From: SAR202 cluster bacterium
Lineage (GTDB): Bacteria; Chloroflexota; Dehalococcoidia; Lucifugimonadales; UBA1123
Length of the DNA stretch: 64,000 nucleotides
Assembly (NCBI GenBank): GCA_030752795.1
Contig: JASMDM010000067.1
Location: 124,001 to 188,000, forward strand
Reading direction: 5' to 3'
Below are positions 1 through 9,239 of this stretch, one piece after another. Position 1 is the first letter of the stretch. Each line of letters opens with the position of its first letter. The position numbers and the translations under genes were made by a program. The notes under the pieces are model-generated. The model saw only the letters and a program-made list of their open reading frames with translations, did not search any database and was not told the origin of the DNA.

Positions 1-5
1 CCGCA

Positions 6-575
6 TCACGCAGATCTTCTTCGACGTTTCACTCCTTGGCCTTTGCCCCGTTCCTTGAGGAACATCCGCAGCGCTATTCCGATCGCGGCGACTATCACCA
101 GCACGGCGACCAGCGTGATAATGGCGGTCACGGGACTCGATTGGGTCACATCCAGCACGAACGTTGCCGTGCCTTCTCCCGGTCCCGCGCTTACCGCTAC
201 ATCGAACGTCCACTCGCCTTTCCTGTCGATGGTCGCATTGAGGTCGTAGAAACTCGGGTCGGTCGGATCCTCGATCGCCAGCGCCGGACCGATGTCCGGT
301 ATCCGCGCGTCAGGTCCGCTGGCGGTTACGGTGATGTCGGCGCCGAGCACCACCGTGCGGGTCGTCATCTCGATCACAACGAACGAAACGAGAACCTTGC
401 CCACGGTGAGTGGGTCTGGCGCCGTTCCGATAGCCACCTCGTACGGCCCGGCAAACTCGCGGTTTTTGAAATCCATGCCTTCCCCATGCGAATACACGGT
501 TGCCGGCAATGCAGTCGCCATCGCGACAATTATCGCGACACTGATCAAACCGGAGAGTATGGATTTTACGACCAA
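6..575 (-). CDS. secreted membrane-anchored beta-sandwich protein (YtkA/CopC-like, tentative)
   Basis: Function is not certain. After a hydrophobic export signal comes a HGEGMDF segment and about 110 residues of beta-rich sequence, then one C-terminal transmembrane helix (ITLVAVLVIVAAIGIALRMF) and a basic tail, so the domain should face outside and be anchored at the C-terminus. The pattern resembles YtkA/FixH/CopC-type domains that often accompany copper or heme handling, but no metal ligands are obvious. I start at TTG (573-575) because TGAGG lies 9 nt upstream; the ORF track start lies further out. It follows the His-rich secreted protein on the same strand, which fits a metal-related pair. 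Confidence 0.55.
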   Translation of the reverse strand: MVVKSILSGLISVAIIVAMATALPATVYSHGEGMDFKNREFAGPYEVAIGTAPDPLTVGKVLVSFVVIEMTTRTVVLGADITVTASGPDARIPDIGPALAIEDPTDPSFYDLNATIDRKGEWTFDVAVSAGPGEGTATFVLDVTQSSPVTAIITLVAVLVIVAAIGIALRMFLKERGKGQGVKRRRRSA

Positions 576-693
576 TGTGAACACCTCAAGGAATAAACGG
601 CAGACGTACTCCCTCGCGTCGATCTGCCGCAGGGGATGTGTTCCGCGCACGGCGACATTCTAAACGACGAGAGATTGTTCTGCGGGCAAAGGC

Positions 694-1071
694 CTACGCC
701 AGGGGCTGCGGCGGCCTCTTGGGAGGGGAGGAGTAGTGGTCTTGAAACGAGATTCGGTCCCAGGTCATCAGCGACCAGACCGAAGACGGTTCGAATTTGA
801 GCGAATGGGCGAGATGGGTGTCGTCGAGGACAACAGCGGCCGGTGAAGCAGCGCCGCCGTCGAGACTGAGTACGGCGGTCGGGTTTCCGGTCGAGTCGGC
901 GTTGTGGCCGTGCTGCCTGGCGAAATCGTGGTCGTGAGATGGCGCCGCGCCGACGTGGCGATGGGCCGGGTCGCGCTCCGCGAAGTGGTGATCGATCACC
1001 GGACCGAACGCCGGAAATATGACCGCGACCGCCAGAAGAAGCGGCCACAATAGTGCGAATTTCGACTTCAT
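694..1071 (-). CDS. small His-rich secreted protein
   Basis: Unknown protein of about 125 residues. MKSKFALLWPLLLAVAVIFP is a clear signal peptide or anchor. The middle is rich in His (DHHF, HRHV, SHDHDF, HGHN), suggesting metal binding, which is inference only. The ATG at 1069-1071 is preferred over the longer ORF because a perfect TATAAT (TGC-TATAAT, extended -10 type) sits 9 nt upstream on this strand, so the message would be essentially leaderless. It lies 49 bp downstream of trpB and upstream of the membrane-anchored secreted protein. Confidence 0.5.
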   Translation of the reverse strand: MKSKFALLWPLLLAVAVIFPAFGPVIDHHFAERDPAHRHVGAAPSHDHDFARQHGHNADSTGNPTAVLSLDGGAASPAAVVLDDTHLAHSLKFEPSSVWSLMTWDRISFQDHYSSPPKRPPQPLA

Positions 1072-1080
1072 CTCGTGGGC

Positions 1081-1086
1081 ATTATA
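1081..1086 (-). promoter_or_regulatory. extended -10 (TGCTATAAT) of the His-rich protein gene
   Basis: TATAAT with TG one base upstream lies 9 nt before the ATG at 1071. No good -35 is seen. The spacing leaves almost no 5' UTR. Confidence 0.45.
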
Positions 1087-1120
1087 GCAAAGGCGCTTAG
1101 CCGGAACGTAGCGTCCGCGA

Positions 1121-2335
1121 TCACTCGCCGATGCTGACGCCAAGCGCCTCGGCGACCGTGTCGATGTCTTTGTCGCCTCTGCCGCTGAGTCCCATCAGGA
1201 TGATCTGGTCTTTCGGCAGAGTCGGCGCAAGCTTCGACACATAGTGAACCGCGTGGGCGGGTTCCAACGCGGGGATGATGCCCTCGGACCGACACAGGAG
1301 CTCGAAGCCCTCGAGCGCCTCCGCGTCGGTGGCACTGACGTACTGGGCGCGGCCCTCGTCCCTAAGCCAGCTATGCTCGGGTCCTACTCCCGGGTAGTCC
1401 AAGCCAGCCGAGATCGAGTGCGCTTCGTGGATTTGGCCGTCTGCGTCCTGAAGCAGGTACGACATGCTGCCGTGGAGCACGCCGATCTGCCCAGCGGTCA
1501 ACGTTGCCGCGTGTTTGCCGGTTTCGACTCCGAGCCCCGCAGCTTCGACGCCCACCAGCTTGACCTCGCGGTCGCGGATGAACTCGTAGAACAGACCGAT
1601 CGCGTTGCTGCCGCCTCCCACGCACGCGACGGCGTAGTCGGGCAGCCGGCCCGCGGCGGCGCGGATCTGCTCGCGCGCCTCTCTGCCGATTATCGACTGG
1701 AAGTCCCTGACCACCTCCGGATACGGGTGCGGGCCCACAACGCTGCCGATGAGGTAGTGCGTCGTCTCGACGTTGGTGACCCAGTCGCGGATCGCCTCGT
1801 TGATGGCGTCCTTCAGCGTTCGGCTGCCTGAAGTCACCGGACGAACCTCGGCCCCAAGCAAGCGCATGCGGAAGACATTGAGAGCCTGCCTGCGGATGTC
1901 TTCCTCGCCCATGTACACAATGCACTCTTGCTTCAGCATCGCGCAGACCGTGGCCGTCGCGACCCCATGCTGGCCTGCGCCGGTCTCGGCGATGATCCGG
2001 TTCTTGCCCATGCGCTTGGCCAGCAGCCCCTGCCCGAGCGCGTTGTTGATCTTGTGCGCGCCCGTATGGGCTAGGTCCTCGCGCTTGAGATAGATGTGGG
2101 CGCCGCCGAGCTCACGCGTGAGGTTCTCGGCATAGTAAAGCGCCGTCGGTCGTCCCGAGAAGTGGTGCGACAAGTCGGCCAGCTCCGCCTGGAACGCCTC
2201 GTCGGCCTGGGCTGCCCTGTATTCGCGCTCCAATTCATGGACCGCGGTCATCAGTGTCTCGGGAACGAAGCGTCCGCCAAAAGGCCCGAATCGTCCCATC
2301 TCGTCCGGCAGTGTCGGAATCGTCATATGTCGCAC
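1121..2335 (-). CDS. trpB: tryptophan synthase beta chain
   Basis: Condenses indole with L-serine to tryptophan; PLP enzyme, normally an alpha2beta2 complex with TrpA. The PLP lysine is in HTGAHKINN (about residue 95), followed by the catalytic Glu region AETGAGQHG and the phosphate-binding GGGSNAIG. Length (404 aa) is normal for the TrpB1 type. The start is either GTG at 2335 or ATG at 2326 ([14 protein letters not shown]); AGGGA lies just upstream. No trpA or other trp gene adjoins it, so it is an orphan in this window. A divergent promoter region separates it from the FmdB gene. Confidence 0.95.
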   Translation of the reverse strand: MRHMTIPTLPDEMGRFGPFGGRFVPETLMTAVHELEREYRAAQADEAFQAELADLSHHFSGRPTALYYAENLTRELGGAHIYLKREDLAHTGAHKINNALGQGLLAKRMGKNRIIAETGAGQHGVATATVCAMLKQECIVYMGEEDIRRQALNVFRMRLLGAEVRPVTSGSRTLKDAINEAIRDWVTNVETTHYLIGSVVGPHPYPEVVRDFQSIIGREAREQIRAAAGRLPDYAVACVGGGSNAIGLFYEFIRDREVKLVGVEAAGLGVETGKHAATLTAGQIGVLHGSMSYLLQDADGQIHEAHSISAGLDYPGVGPEHSWLRDEGRAQYVSATDAEALEGFELLCRSEGIIPALEPAHAVHYVSKLAPTLPKDQIILMGLSGRGDKDIDTVAEALGVSIGE

Positions 2336-2415
2336 GCATCCCTGTCGCCAATGCCCGATTCGGGCCGGTGGCGTGTTGTGTGAAGGCTATTGCGGATTGG
2401 CCGCATCCGACAGAT

Positions 2416-2421
2416 ATTATA
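2416..2421 (-). promoter_or_regulatory. -10 element upstream of trpB
   Basis: TATAAT on the minus strand about 80-90 nt upstream of trpB; the -35 region is poor (GTTACT/TTACTC). It lies beside the divergent FmdB promoter, so the two may compete. No leader peptide or terminator was seen in the trpB leader. Confidence 0.4.
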
Positions 2422-2429
2422 CCCGCCGG

Positions 2430-2458
2430 TTGACCGAGAGTAACGTCGCCTCTAGAAT
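2430..2458 (+). promoter_or_regulatory. sigma70-type promoter of the FmdB-family gene
   Basis: TTGACC (2430-2435), 17-bp spacer, TAGAAT (2453-2458), about 47 nt before the start codon. Confidence 0.65.
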
Positions 2459-2505
2459 GGTCGAAGCGAACAGACCCGCCGAGTCTTCGGATTGAGGGAG
2501 GGCCA

Positions 2506-2742
2506 ATGCCGATCTACGAATATGCATGCACGGTTTGTAAACACAGTTTCGACCGCCTCAGGCCCATCAGTCGCATGGACGATGAAGCGCCTTGCCCCGA
2601 GTGCGACGCCGAATCGAAGCGCCAGCTCTCGGTGTTCGCCGCGTTCACAAGCTCAGGCGACGGCGAATACGCTCGAGTCGGCGGCGGAGGCGGTTGCGCG
2701 GGCTGCGGCCCCAACGGCTGCGGTTGCGCCGGCGGCATGTAG
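2506..2742 (+). CDS. FmdB-family zinc-ribbon protein
   Basis: 78-residue FmdB/CxxC_CXXC_SSSS-type regulatory protein. The N-terminus MPIYEYAC is diagnostic, with the zinc ribbon CTVC...CPEC and a glycine/cysteine-rich tail (GGCAGCGPNGCGC) common in this family. The precise role is unknown; relatives were named for formamide/amide regulation. GAGGGAGGG precedes the ATG. It is monocistronic, with a strong promoter upstream and an intrinsic terminator downstream. Confidence 0.85.
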   Translation: MPIYEYACTVCKHSFDRLRPISRMDDEAPCPECDAESKRQLSVFAAFTSSGDGEYARVGGGGGCAGCGPNGCGCAGGM

Positions 2743-3114
2743 CCTCGCGGTAGCCGCCACACCCTAATCGACCAACCGGGCGCACGATTGTGCGCCCTTC
2801 TCATTTCCCGGCCATCGTCGGGCAGAGTTCTGGGCCGGAGTAACGTCGAAGACGATAGCCAAGCCTGGTCGGTGTTCGTCTGAACGGCGCACGAACGAGG
2901 TCAAGTTCCTGAGCTCGACCTTTCAACATCAATCCAAAGATGGAGTCCTCGCGGATGGGTCACACGATGCCGTTGATCGACGCGATGCCGTCCCGATGTG
3001 GCTCCGTGCCCCAATCCGAACGGCCTCAGGCGACAAGCGACGGAATGTGGACAATCGATACGGCCGATCACTGCTCGGCGCTAGCCGATGCGAATCCCAC
3101 GGAAGGTGGATAGC
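2743..3114. other. intergenic region
   Basis: Apart from the terminator at 2778-2805, no gene, RNA or repeat could be supported in these 372 bp. Confidence 0.5.
2778..2805 (+). terminator. intrinsic terminator after the FmdB gene
   Basis: Perfect 8-bp stem GGGCGCAC / GTGCGCCC with loop GATT, followed by TTCTCATTT. Confidence 0.75.
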
Positions 3115-4248
3115 ATGAAAATCGAGTCGATTGAAATATCCGTGTTCGAGCTGCCGATGTATCGGTCGACGATCCGAGCAATGAACACCGGAGCAAGTGT
3201 CGCGCCTCGGTGGCAGAACTCTAACGCATCAAGCGACCTGGTCCCGGTGCAGGTAATCCGTGTCAGAACAAATGATGGCGTCGACGGAGTTTGCACGGTC
3301 GGCGACTGGCGCTACACCGAGATTTCTTCACAGCAACTGGGTCACCTACGGCAGTTGACCACAGGGGAGGATCCGCTCAACAGAGATCGAATTTACTCAA
3401 AACTGCGTTCGGTGGCCCGGTTCTACGAACCCGCCTGGTTTGGCGGGTTCGACAACTGCCTGTGGGACATAACCGGAAAGGTGTCGGGCCTGCCGGTGGC
3501 GCAACTGCTGGGCGGCGCGAAAGATCGAGTGCAAACCTACTGCAACATCACCGGGAGTTCCCTGGAAGCGTTGTTGGAAAGCGGTGAAGCCGCCCGGGAG
3601 AATGGCTATACGGTTCTCAAAGATCATCTGCCTTATGACGCCAAGGAGAACATAAGACTGTTCCGCGAGCTTCGGAAGTCTTTCGGCGATGAAGTTGGAC
3701 TCATGCATGATGCAGCGCTGACTCGCCACTCCTACGAAGAGGTGTCGAAAGTAGGCCGGGCGCTGGAGGAGGAAGAATTTATCTGGCTGGAAGAGCCGTT
3801 GCCCGATCATCAGTTGGAGAATTACGTCCGCCTCGCCGATGCGCTGGATATTCCGGTTTCCGGCGCCGAGACCTTGATGCACGATCCTGAATTGGGCGCT
3901 CTGTGGCTCAGATCGGGCGCGGTCGACGTTCTGAGAGTCAACGGCCGCCATGGGACCACGCCCATTCTCAAGCTGGCCAATTTCGCCGAGATGCACAACG
4001 CGAACGTCGAACCGAACGCGTACGGTCCGCTGTTTGGCCTTGTTCACGCCCACCTAAATTGCGGGATAGGCAACATTCGATGGTTCGAAACCTCTCCGCC
4101 GTTTGGAGGCGCCAAAATGGCCGAAGAGATTAGACTGACGAATCCCGCCGTGCCAGTCGAAGGTTGGGTCAGCTTCCCGGACGCTCCCGGCTGGGGCGCC
4201 GAATGGGACTGGAAACAGTTCGAAAAGAAGCGCGTGGCGACACTTTAA
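3115..4248 (+). CDS. mandelate racemase/muconate lactonizing enzyme-family (enolase superfamily) protein
   Basis: 377 residues with the N-terminal capping domain and the (beta/alpha)7beta barrel of the enolase superfamily, which abstract a proton alpha to a carboxylate using Mg2+. Probable metal ligands are the Asp of LMHDAA, the Glu of WLEEPLPD and the Glu of SGAETLM. The usual KxK base motif reads LKDH, and the usual downstream Asp is replaced in LRVNGRHG, so the substrate and even the acid/base set are uncertain. The ATG at 3115 is chosen because AAGGTGG lies 5 nt upstream; the longer ORF start lacks this. It stands alone, with DUF2269 next downstream. Confidence 0.85.
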   Translation: MKIESIEISVFELPMYRSTIRAMNTGASVAPRWQNSNASSDLVPVQVIRVRTNDGVDGVCTVGDWRYTEISSQQLGHLRQLTTGEDPLNRDRIYSKLRSVARFYEPAWFGGFDNCLWDITGKVSGLPVAQLLGGAKDRVQTYCNITGSSLEALLESGEAARENGYTVLKDHLPYDAKENIRLFRELRKSFGDEVGLMHDAALTRHSYEEVSKVGRALEEEEFIWLEEPLPDHQLENYVRLADALDIPVSGAETLMHDPELGALWLRSGAVDVLRVNGRHGTTPILKLANFAEMHNANVEPNAYGPLFGLVHAHLNCGIGNIRWFETSPPFGGAKMAEEIRLTNPAVPVEGWVSFPDAPGWGAEWDWKQFEKKRVATL

Positions 4249-4464
4249 GACATCGCCAGCGGAGGAGACGGCGTATCGTCCGGGAACTCCCGAAGTTAAA
4301 CATTTAGCTCGCCGAATCAGCACCGGACGGACCATGCCTGCCAATCGAACTCGGTCCGTAACCGATCTCGGCAATGAGCGGGGCCGGAACGACAAAATCG
4401 TTGAACGAATTATCTACGATGACCATCGGGCCAACCCAATTCAGACGTCTTCATACGGATAACC

Positions 4465-4923
4465 ATGCTCTTCGAAATCCTGAAAACCGTGCACGTCCTC
4501 GCCGCCATCGCCGCGTTCGGCGCCAACATCTCGTATTTCGTCTGGTTCCGGCGCGCCGTGAACAACCCCGAAGCGCGGACCTACACGTTGCGCACGATCA
4601 AGATAATGGAACGAGCCTACGTGAACCCGTCCTACGCGTTGGCCGGGATCACCGGGGTGTTGCTGATTCAGGAGAGCCCGTGGGAGTTTTCGACCCCGTG
4701 GGTCGCACTGTCGATGGTGACGTACTTGTTTCTGATGGCGCTGGGCATCACCGTGTACGCTCCACTGATGCGGCGTTTGATCCAGTTGGCAGAGTCGGGA
4801 AACGGCGACTCGGGCGACTACCGAAAAATCGACCGCTGGGCGAACGCCATCGCGGGCGTCCTGGTCGTGATCGTGGTCTTCCTCGTCTACCTCATGACCG
4901 CACGCCCGCAACTGTGGGCGTGA
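4465..4923 (+). CDS. DUF2269-family integral membrane protein
   Basis: 152 residues with about four membrane segments (ILKTVHVLAAIAAFGAN; ALAGITGVLLI; VALSMVTYLFLMALGITVY; AIAGVLVVIVVFLVYLM). The opening LKTVHVLAAIAAFG with its conserved His is typical of DUF2269/DUF2214-like predicted membrane proteins of unknown role. Convergent with the molybdenum hydroxylase fragment that ends at 4986. Confidence 0.75.
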   Translation: MLFEILKTVHVLAAIAAFGANISYFVWFRRAVNNPEARTYTLRTIKIMERAYVNPSYALAGITGVLLIQESPWEFSTPWVALSMVTYLFLMALGITVYAPLMRRLIQLAESGNGDSGDYRKIDRWANAIAGVLVVIVVFLVYLMTARPQLWA

Positions 4924-4985
4924 GTTCCGGTCAGCGAGGCACTAGAAGCTGACGCGCCGGCCGAAATGGCAGATCCAGCCCCACT

Positions 4986-6402
4986 CTACGCGCCGCCGTC
5001 CTTTTCGTTGATTGCCTTCCGAATCGAAGCCGGCGACATCGGCAGCGAAGTCATCCTGACGCCGATGGCATCGTGGATCGCGTTGGCGACGGCCGCCAGC
5101 GGCGGCACGATCGGGGTCTCGCCGACGCCCCTGATCCCGTACGGGTGACGAGGATTCGGCACCTCGACGATGACCGTGTCGATCATCGGCAGATCCAGCG
5201 TCGTCGGCATCCGGTAGTCCAGCAGCGACGTATTGGCGATTACGCCGCCCTCGGTGTAGAAGTACTCCTCGTTGAGCGCCCAGCCTGCGCCTTGGAGAAC
5301 CCCGCCCTGCATCTGCCCCTCGACGTTCTGGCGATGGACCACCTGGCCCACGTCCATGAAAGTCGTATAGCGCAAGATTCCCACTTTGCCGGCCTCGGGA
5401 TCAACCTCGACATCGATGATGTTCCCGGCAACCTGAGGTCCGACGTCGCCCTGGCGATCCGAGGCGGAGCACGTCACGAGCCCGCCGGTCTCCATCAGAC
5501 GTCCGGCCATCTCCTTGAACGTCATCCGCTCCGATCTGTCCTGAGATCGGACGAATGCGCCGTCGACGAAATCGACGTCGTCCGGTTCCGCTTCCCACAG
5601 CATCGCCGCGCGCTCCTTCATTTGCCGGATGACCTCGTCGGTCGCGGTCAGGATTGCCCTGCCGGTGTCGAACGTGATCCGGCTGCCAAACGAACCCGCG
5701 GTGAACCCAACCGAGTCAGTGTCCGCCACCGACGGCGTCACGTCTTCGGCAGCGATTCCCAATGCCTCGGCGGCCCGCATTGCCAGGGCTATGCGGCTGC
5801 CAGAGAGATCTGCCGAACCCGTCACGAGCTTGATCGTGCCGTCGTCATTGACCGCGATAGTCGCCGATAAACCGGCGCCGCCAACGTGCATCCGATAGCC
5901 GATCGCGACGCCACGCCCGCGGTTCGCGCCCTCCAGCGGCGCGCTGTAATGAGGGTGTGCCTTCATCGCCTCCTCGACTTCTACACACCCGAAGCGCGAG
6001 TGACGCAAACCGGTCGGCGCCCGGTCGCCTTCGGAGACCGCGTTCTTGAGACGAACCTCCATGGGGTCCATGCCAAGCTTCTCGGCGAGCTCGTCCATCA
6101 CGGTCTCGACCGCACGCGCCGACTGAGGTTGCCCAGGCGCGCGATAGGATTGGGTCTTGGGCTTGTTACAGAGGCCATCGTAGCCGTCGACCAAAAGGTT
6201 CTCGATCTTGTGCGCCGAACGCGGGGAACGCGCCTCCACCGACCGGAGAGCCGGGGTAGGCGCCCGCCTCATAGGCCATATAGAGCTGTGTGGCGGTGAT
6301 CTGACCGCTGCTGTCGGCGCCGACCTTGCACCTCATGTATGTGCCCGACGTGGGCCCGGTGCCCTCGAAGACTTCCCTCCGTGTCATACGGAGAGTCGTC
6401 AC
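4986..6402 (-). pseudogene. 5'-truncated, frameshifted xanthine dehydrogenase/CoxL-type molybdopterin subunit
   Basis: The C-terminal two-thirds of a molybdenum hydroxylase large subunit (xanthine dehydrogenase, aldehyde oxidase or CO dehydrogenase family) is readable: TRREVFEGTGPTSG, YEAGAYPGSPVGGGA, KPKTQSYRAPG, TGSADLSGS, HPYGIRGVGE. Such subunits are normally about 750-790 aa; here roughly the first 270-300 are absent and the reading frame instead runs upstream into a lipase. A second lesion lies near 6213-6225, where the frame changes between GGGAF and AHKIENLLVDGYD. No iron-sulfur or FAD subunit gene adjoins. It could be a genuine remnant or an assembly misjoin. Confidence 0.85.
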
Positions 6403-7929
6403 CGGCGCCATCAATGCTTCAACCCATTTGGCGCCCGTCGTAGCCGTGTCTATGATGAGATCTCCGTGCGTCAGGCTGGGGTAGCCTTGCAGAGGGACCA
6501 TCCACCCGCCCGCCTCGGTAGTCAACGCCTTGGCGCTCACGTTGGTCAAGGCCAAATCGCCGGGCTGCGACTTGAGGAGGTCGTAAACCGTTATATCGTC
6601 GATCAGGCCGAAGTTGTCGTCCGCGATCCTGTCGGTGTCGGGAGACAGATTGTAGCCGATGCCCCCTTCGCCCCAGGTCACGAACTGCTTCGAGTGAGGG
6701 TTGCGCTCCCATTCCCTGAGGTTGTCGATGGCACCAGAGGGACGAAGGTCGACGTTGACTTTTGGAGTACCGGGAAACCCGAAGAGATCGGTGATCACCG
6801 GCCGCACGAACTCTATCGCGCCGATAATCGACTCTCTCTGCGTCTCCGCGAAGCCAGTGTCAGCCCCATACGCCAGGAGATCGTAGCCCACCATTTCGGC
6901 AGCGTCGGCGAAAATGTTGATGAACTCATCGATTTGTTCATTCGTCAGATTGGTGCTAATGCTCAGCCGGATCAGGTTCCGCAAGAACAGCTCGAACGGT
7001 GGTTCGGCCTTGTTGGATATAACTGAGGCCAACCAGGGGTCGAAGAAAATGTCGGTGTCAAAGTCGTCGTAACAGATGTTCGCAACTTCGGCGATGGTGC
7101 TGCCGCCAAACGGCGGGGCGGTAAACATCACGTTGGCGACACGTTCCTGTTCCACCCTTGATTCGCTCCGGTTGAGCAACGCCAGCAGCGCTCGGACGTC
7201 GATTCCACCCGCGCTGTGCGTGATTATGTTGAGCTGGTGATCGTCTTCGAATGCAACGCCGCCAAACTCGCTTCTGAGCAGGTCTTTCAGGTCTTCGGTG
7301 TGATACTCGGCTCGACCGTTCCGGTTGTAATTGCTCTTCACTCTCCGCTCGGAAAGCTCTTCGAGGAACTCGACGGCTGGAATGAAGCAATCTTCAGGCA
7401 ACGGCAAAAGAACCCGGCACACCGGCAGCCACTGGGTCAATTTGTAGTAGTTATTTCGGAAGAAATCGATCGGATCGGGCGAATTGTATGGGTTGAAGTC
7501 CTGGCCTGGAACAACTTCCTCCGAAGAGGGCAACGCCATCCGTTCCGGCGTCTGGAGCAGTGCTCGGCCTTGGGCAGCGGTGGCGAAAGGGTTTCCGTTC
7601 GGCGCAGTGAACTGGACCGCGTAGTTTCCCACCGGCGTCTCTTGCGGGTTGCCGGCGCCCTCGGTTATGTCACGAAGGGCGTTCCAATACGGCCCGGTCG
7701 TTTTCCCCTATGACGCGCCGTCGTCATTGAATCCGTGCACGTAGATCAGCGGGAGCTGTTCGCGTCCATCAGGAGGGACCAGCGTCTCCTCAAGGGCGGA
7801 TACCGGCGTTGGGTTGCTTGGAATCAGCGCCAGCGCCACTAACACCAACAGGATTGCCGAGGCAACAACATATCGTCGAGTCCGCACTTGCGTGACACCT
7901 CTCCGCCGATTCTCATCCATTAGGCCCAA
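6403..7929 (-). pseudogene. secreted lipase/alpha-beta hydrolase interrupted by in-frame TAG
   Basis: One reading frame runs from a signal peptide (VVASAILLVLVALALIP) through the oxyanion-hole segment LIYVHGFNDDG, then TAG (7708-7710), then GKTTGPYWNAL onwards to the nucleophile elbow ITHSAGGIDVRAL and a C-terminus near HGDLIIDTATTGAKW. The family is a PGAP1/lipase-type alpha/beta hydrolase. The stop lies exactly in frame (25 codons before the next ORF-track start), so the downstream ORF is not an independent gene. TGG to TAG would explain it. At its 3' end the frame continues without a stop into the molybdenum hydroxylase remnant. Confidence 0.75.
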
Positions 7930-8234
7930 TGCCGCGCCACATCTGCGCGTCTTTTAGGCAGTCTGAGCAGCGAGCGCCATCGTAGCACACGGAATTCGTG
8001 AACGCACCTGGACGGATCGTTCCTCGACGGATCTCAAGCCGTGCACGGCCTGCCTCTCGGCTACGAACAGCTGGTCGAGGGGTATTTCGTCGGCGGGATG
8101 CTGGGCACGTTCTCATGCTGGGTCGCCAACCCAAGCATGCAAGACGCGTTGACACAGCGAGTGCCCGGCACCGCCAGTGAATACGCGGCCAGGTACAACC
8201 GAGGCAATTCGTTCTGGTTCTCGTGACCGAGTCG
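7930..8234. other. intergenic region with a possible gene remnant
   Basis: These 305 bp lie between the lipase and ornithine cyclodeaminase genes; the only coding-like sequence is the plus-strand fragment at 8002-8226. Confidence 0.4.
8002..8226 (+). pseudogene. unidentified 3' gene fragment
   Basis: An open frame without a convincing start reads like the end of a globular protein (GYEQLVEGYFVGGM, EYAARYNRGNSFWFS). A TGA at 7999-8001 closes it upstream and there is no Shine-Dalgarno sequence. I do not recognise the family; treat it as a possible remnant. Confidence 0.25.
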
Positions 8235-9239
8235 CTACCCGGGAAGCGGTCGCCCTGCTCCGGACCCGACGGCCCTATCATAGACGAGCTTGGCCGCCGC
8301 GATGTCCCACAGCGCCATACCAAGCGACTTAAACAGCGTGATGTCGTTGGCGGAAGCTCTCGCCGCGACCTCTCCGCCAACAAGCTGCCACAGTTCGTGC
8401 ATCTGCTCCCAAAGGACCAAACCGCGCTCCGCGGGCATCGTCAGCTCGCCGGCCTCGATCTGTGCCTGAGCTCGGTCATCGACCACGATCAGGTCGGCCC
8501 GCTGCACGGTCAGGTCGTCGATCTCGCGGATGTACGGGTCGGCCCCGCCAGCTGCGACAACGTGCGCGCCAGGCTCGAGCCACTCGCCGCACAATACCGG
8601 CTCGCGTGAGCTCGTGATCGTAACGACGATGTCCGCGCCCTCGACAGCGGCTCTCGCGGAGTCGACGGGATCGACTTCGATGCCCAAGACCCCAGATATC
8701 TCCCGAGCGTAGGCTTCGCGCTTCTCCGGAGTGGGACTGAAGACGCGTACACGCTTGATCGAGCGCACCTTCGCGACAGCCGCCAACTGGCTCCGAGCCT
8801 GGAAACCGGTGCCGATGATCGCCACATCGCGGGCGGCAGCGTTCGCCATCAGCCGAGTGGCGACGCCGGTCGCGGCCCCCGTGCGGAGCTGACCGAGCTT
8901 GTTGGCTTCGACGATCGCCAGAAGAGCGGATGTCTCGGAATCGTAGAGGTAGACGAAGAATCGGTAGACGCCCGAAGCGACGGTGTAGGTCTTGAATCCG
9001 TGTGCGCCGAGTGCGTAGTCCGCGCCCAGCATCGTGTTGACGTATACGTCACGACCGCCGACAGCCCGTTCCCGATGTTGGTTGGTGGCGCGAGCGTTCG
9101 CCCGATGCATGAGCGACTCTTCCACGGCGACGATGGCGTCGTCGATGGACAGCAGACGCTCGACCTCCCGTTCGGAGATGTACAGGGAAGGGATGCCGAT
9201 GATCCGTGAGCGGGTGGAGTTAGGTCCGCACCGCAACAA
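8235..9239 (-). CDS. ornithine cyclodeaminase/mu-crystallin family protein
   Basis: About 320-334 residues with the family features: substrate-binding N-half (GAHGFKTYTV), LRTGAATGVAT, the NAD(P)-binding VAIIGTGFQARSQL and the conserved acidic segment VVDDRAQAQIEAGEL. Members are NAD(H)-dependent cyclodeaminases, imine reductases or alanine dehydrogenases; the exact substrate cannot be told from sequence. The putative TTG start (9237-9239) lies inside the end of the upstream methyltransferase gene (20-bp overlap), so the two are probably translationally coupled. Confidence 0.85.
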   Translation of the reverse strand: MLRCGPNSTRSRIIGIPSLYISEREVERLLSIDDAIVAVEESLMHRANARATNQHRERAVGGRDVYVNTMLGADYALGAHGFKTYTVASGVYRFFVYLYDSETSALLAIVEANKLGQLRTGAATGVATRLMANAAARDVAIIGTGFQARSQLAAVAKVRSIKRVRVFSPTPEKREAYAREISGVLGIEVDPVDSARAAVEGADIVVTITSSREPVLCGEWLEPGAHVVAAGGADPYIREIDDLTVQRADLIVVDDRAQAQIEAGELTMPAERGLVLWEQMHELWQLVGGEVAARASANDITLFKSLGMALWDIAAAKLVYDRAVGSGAGRPLPG

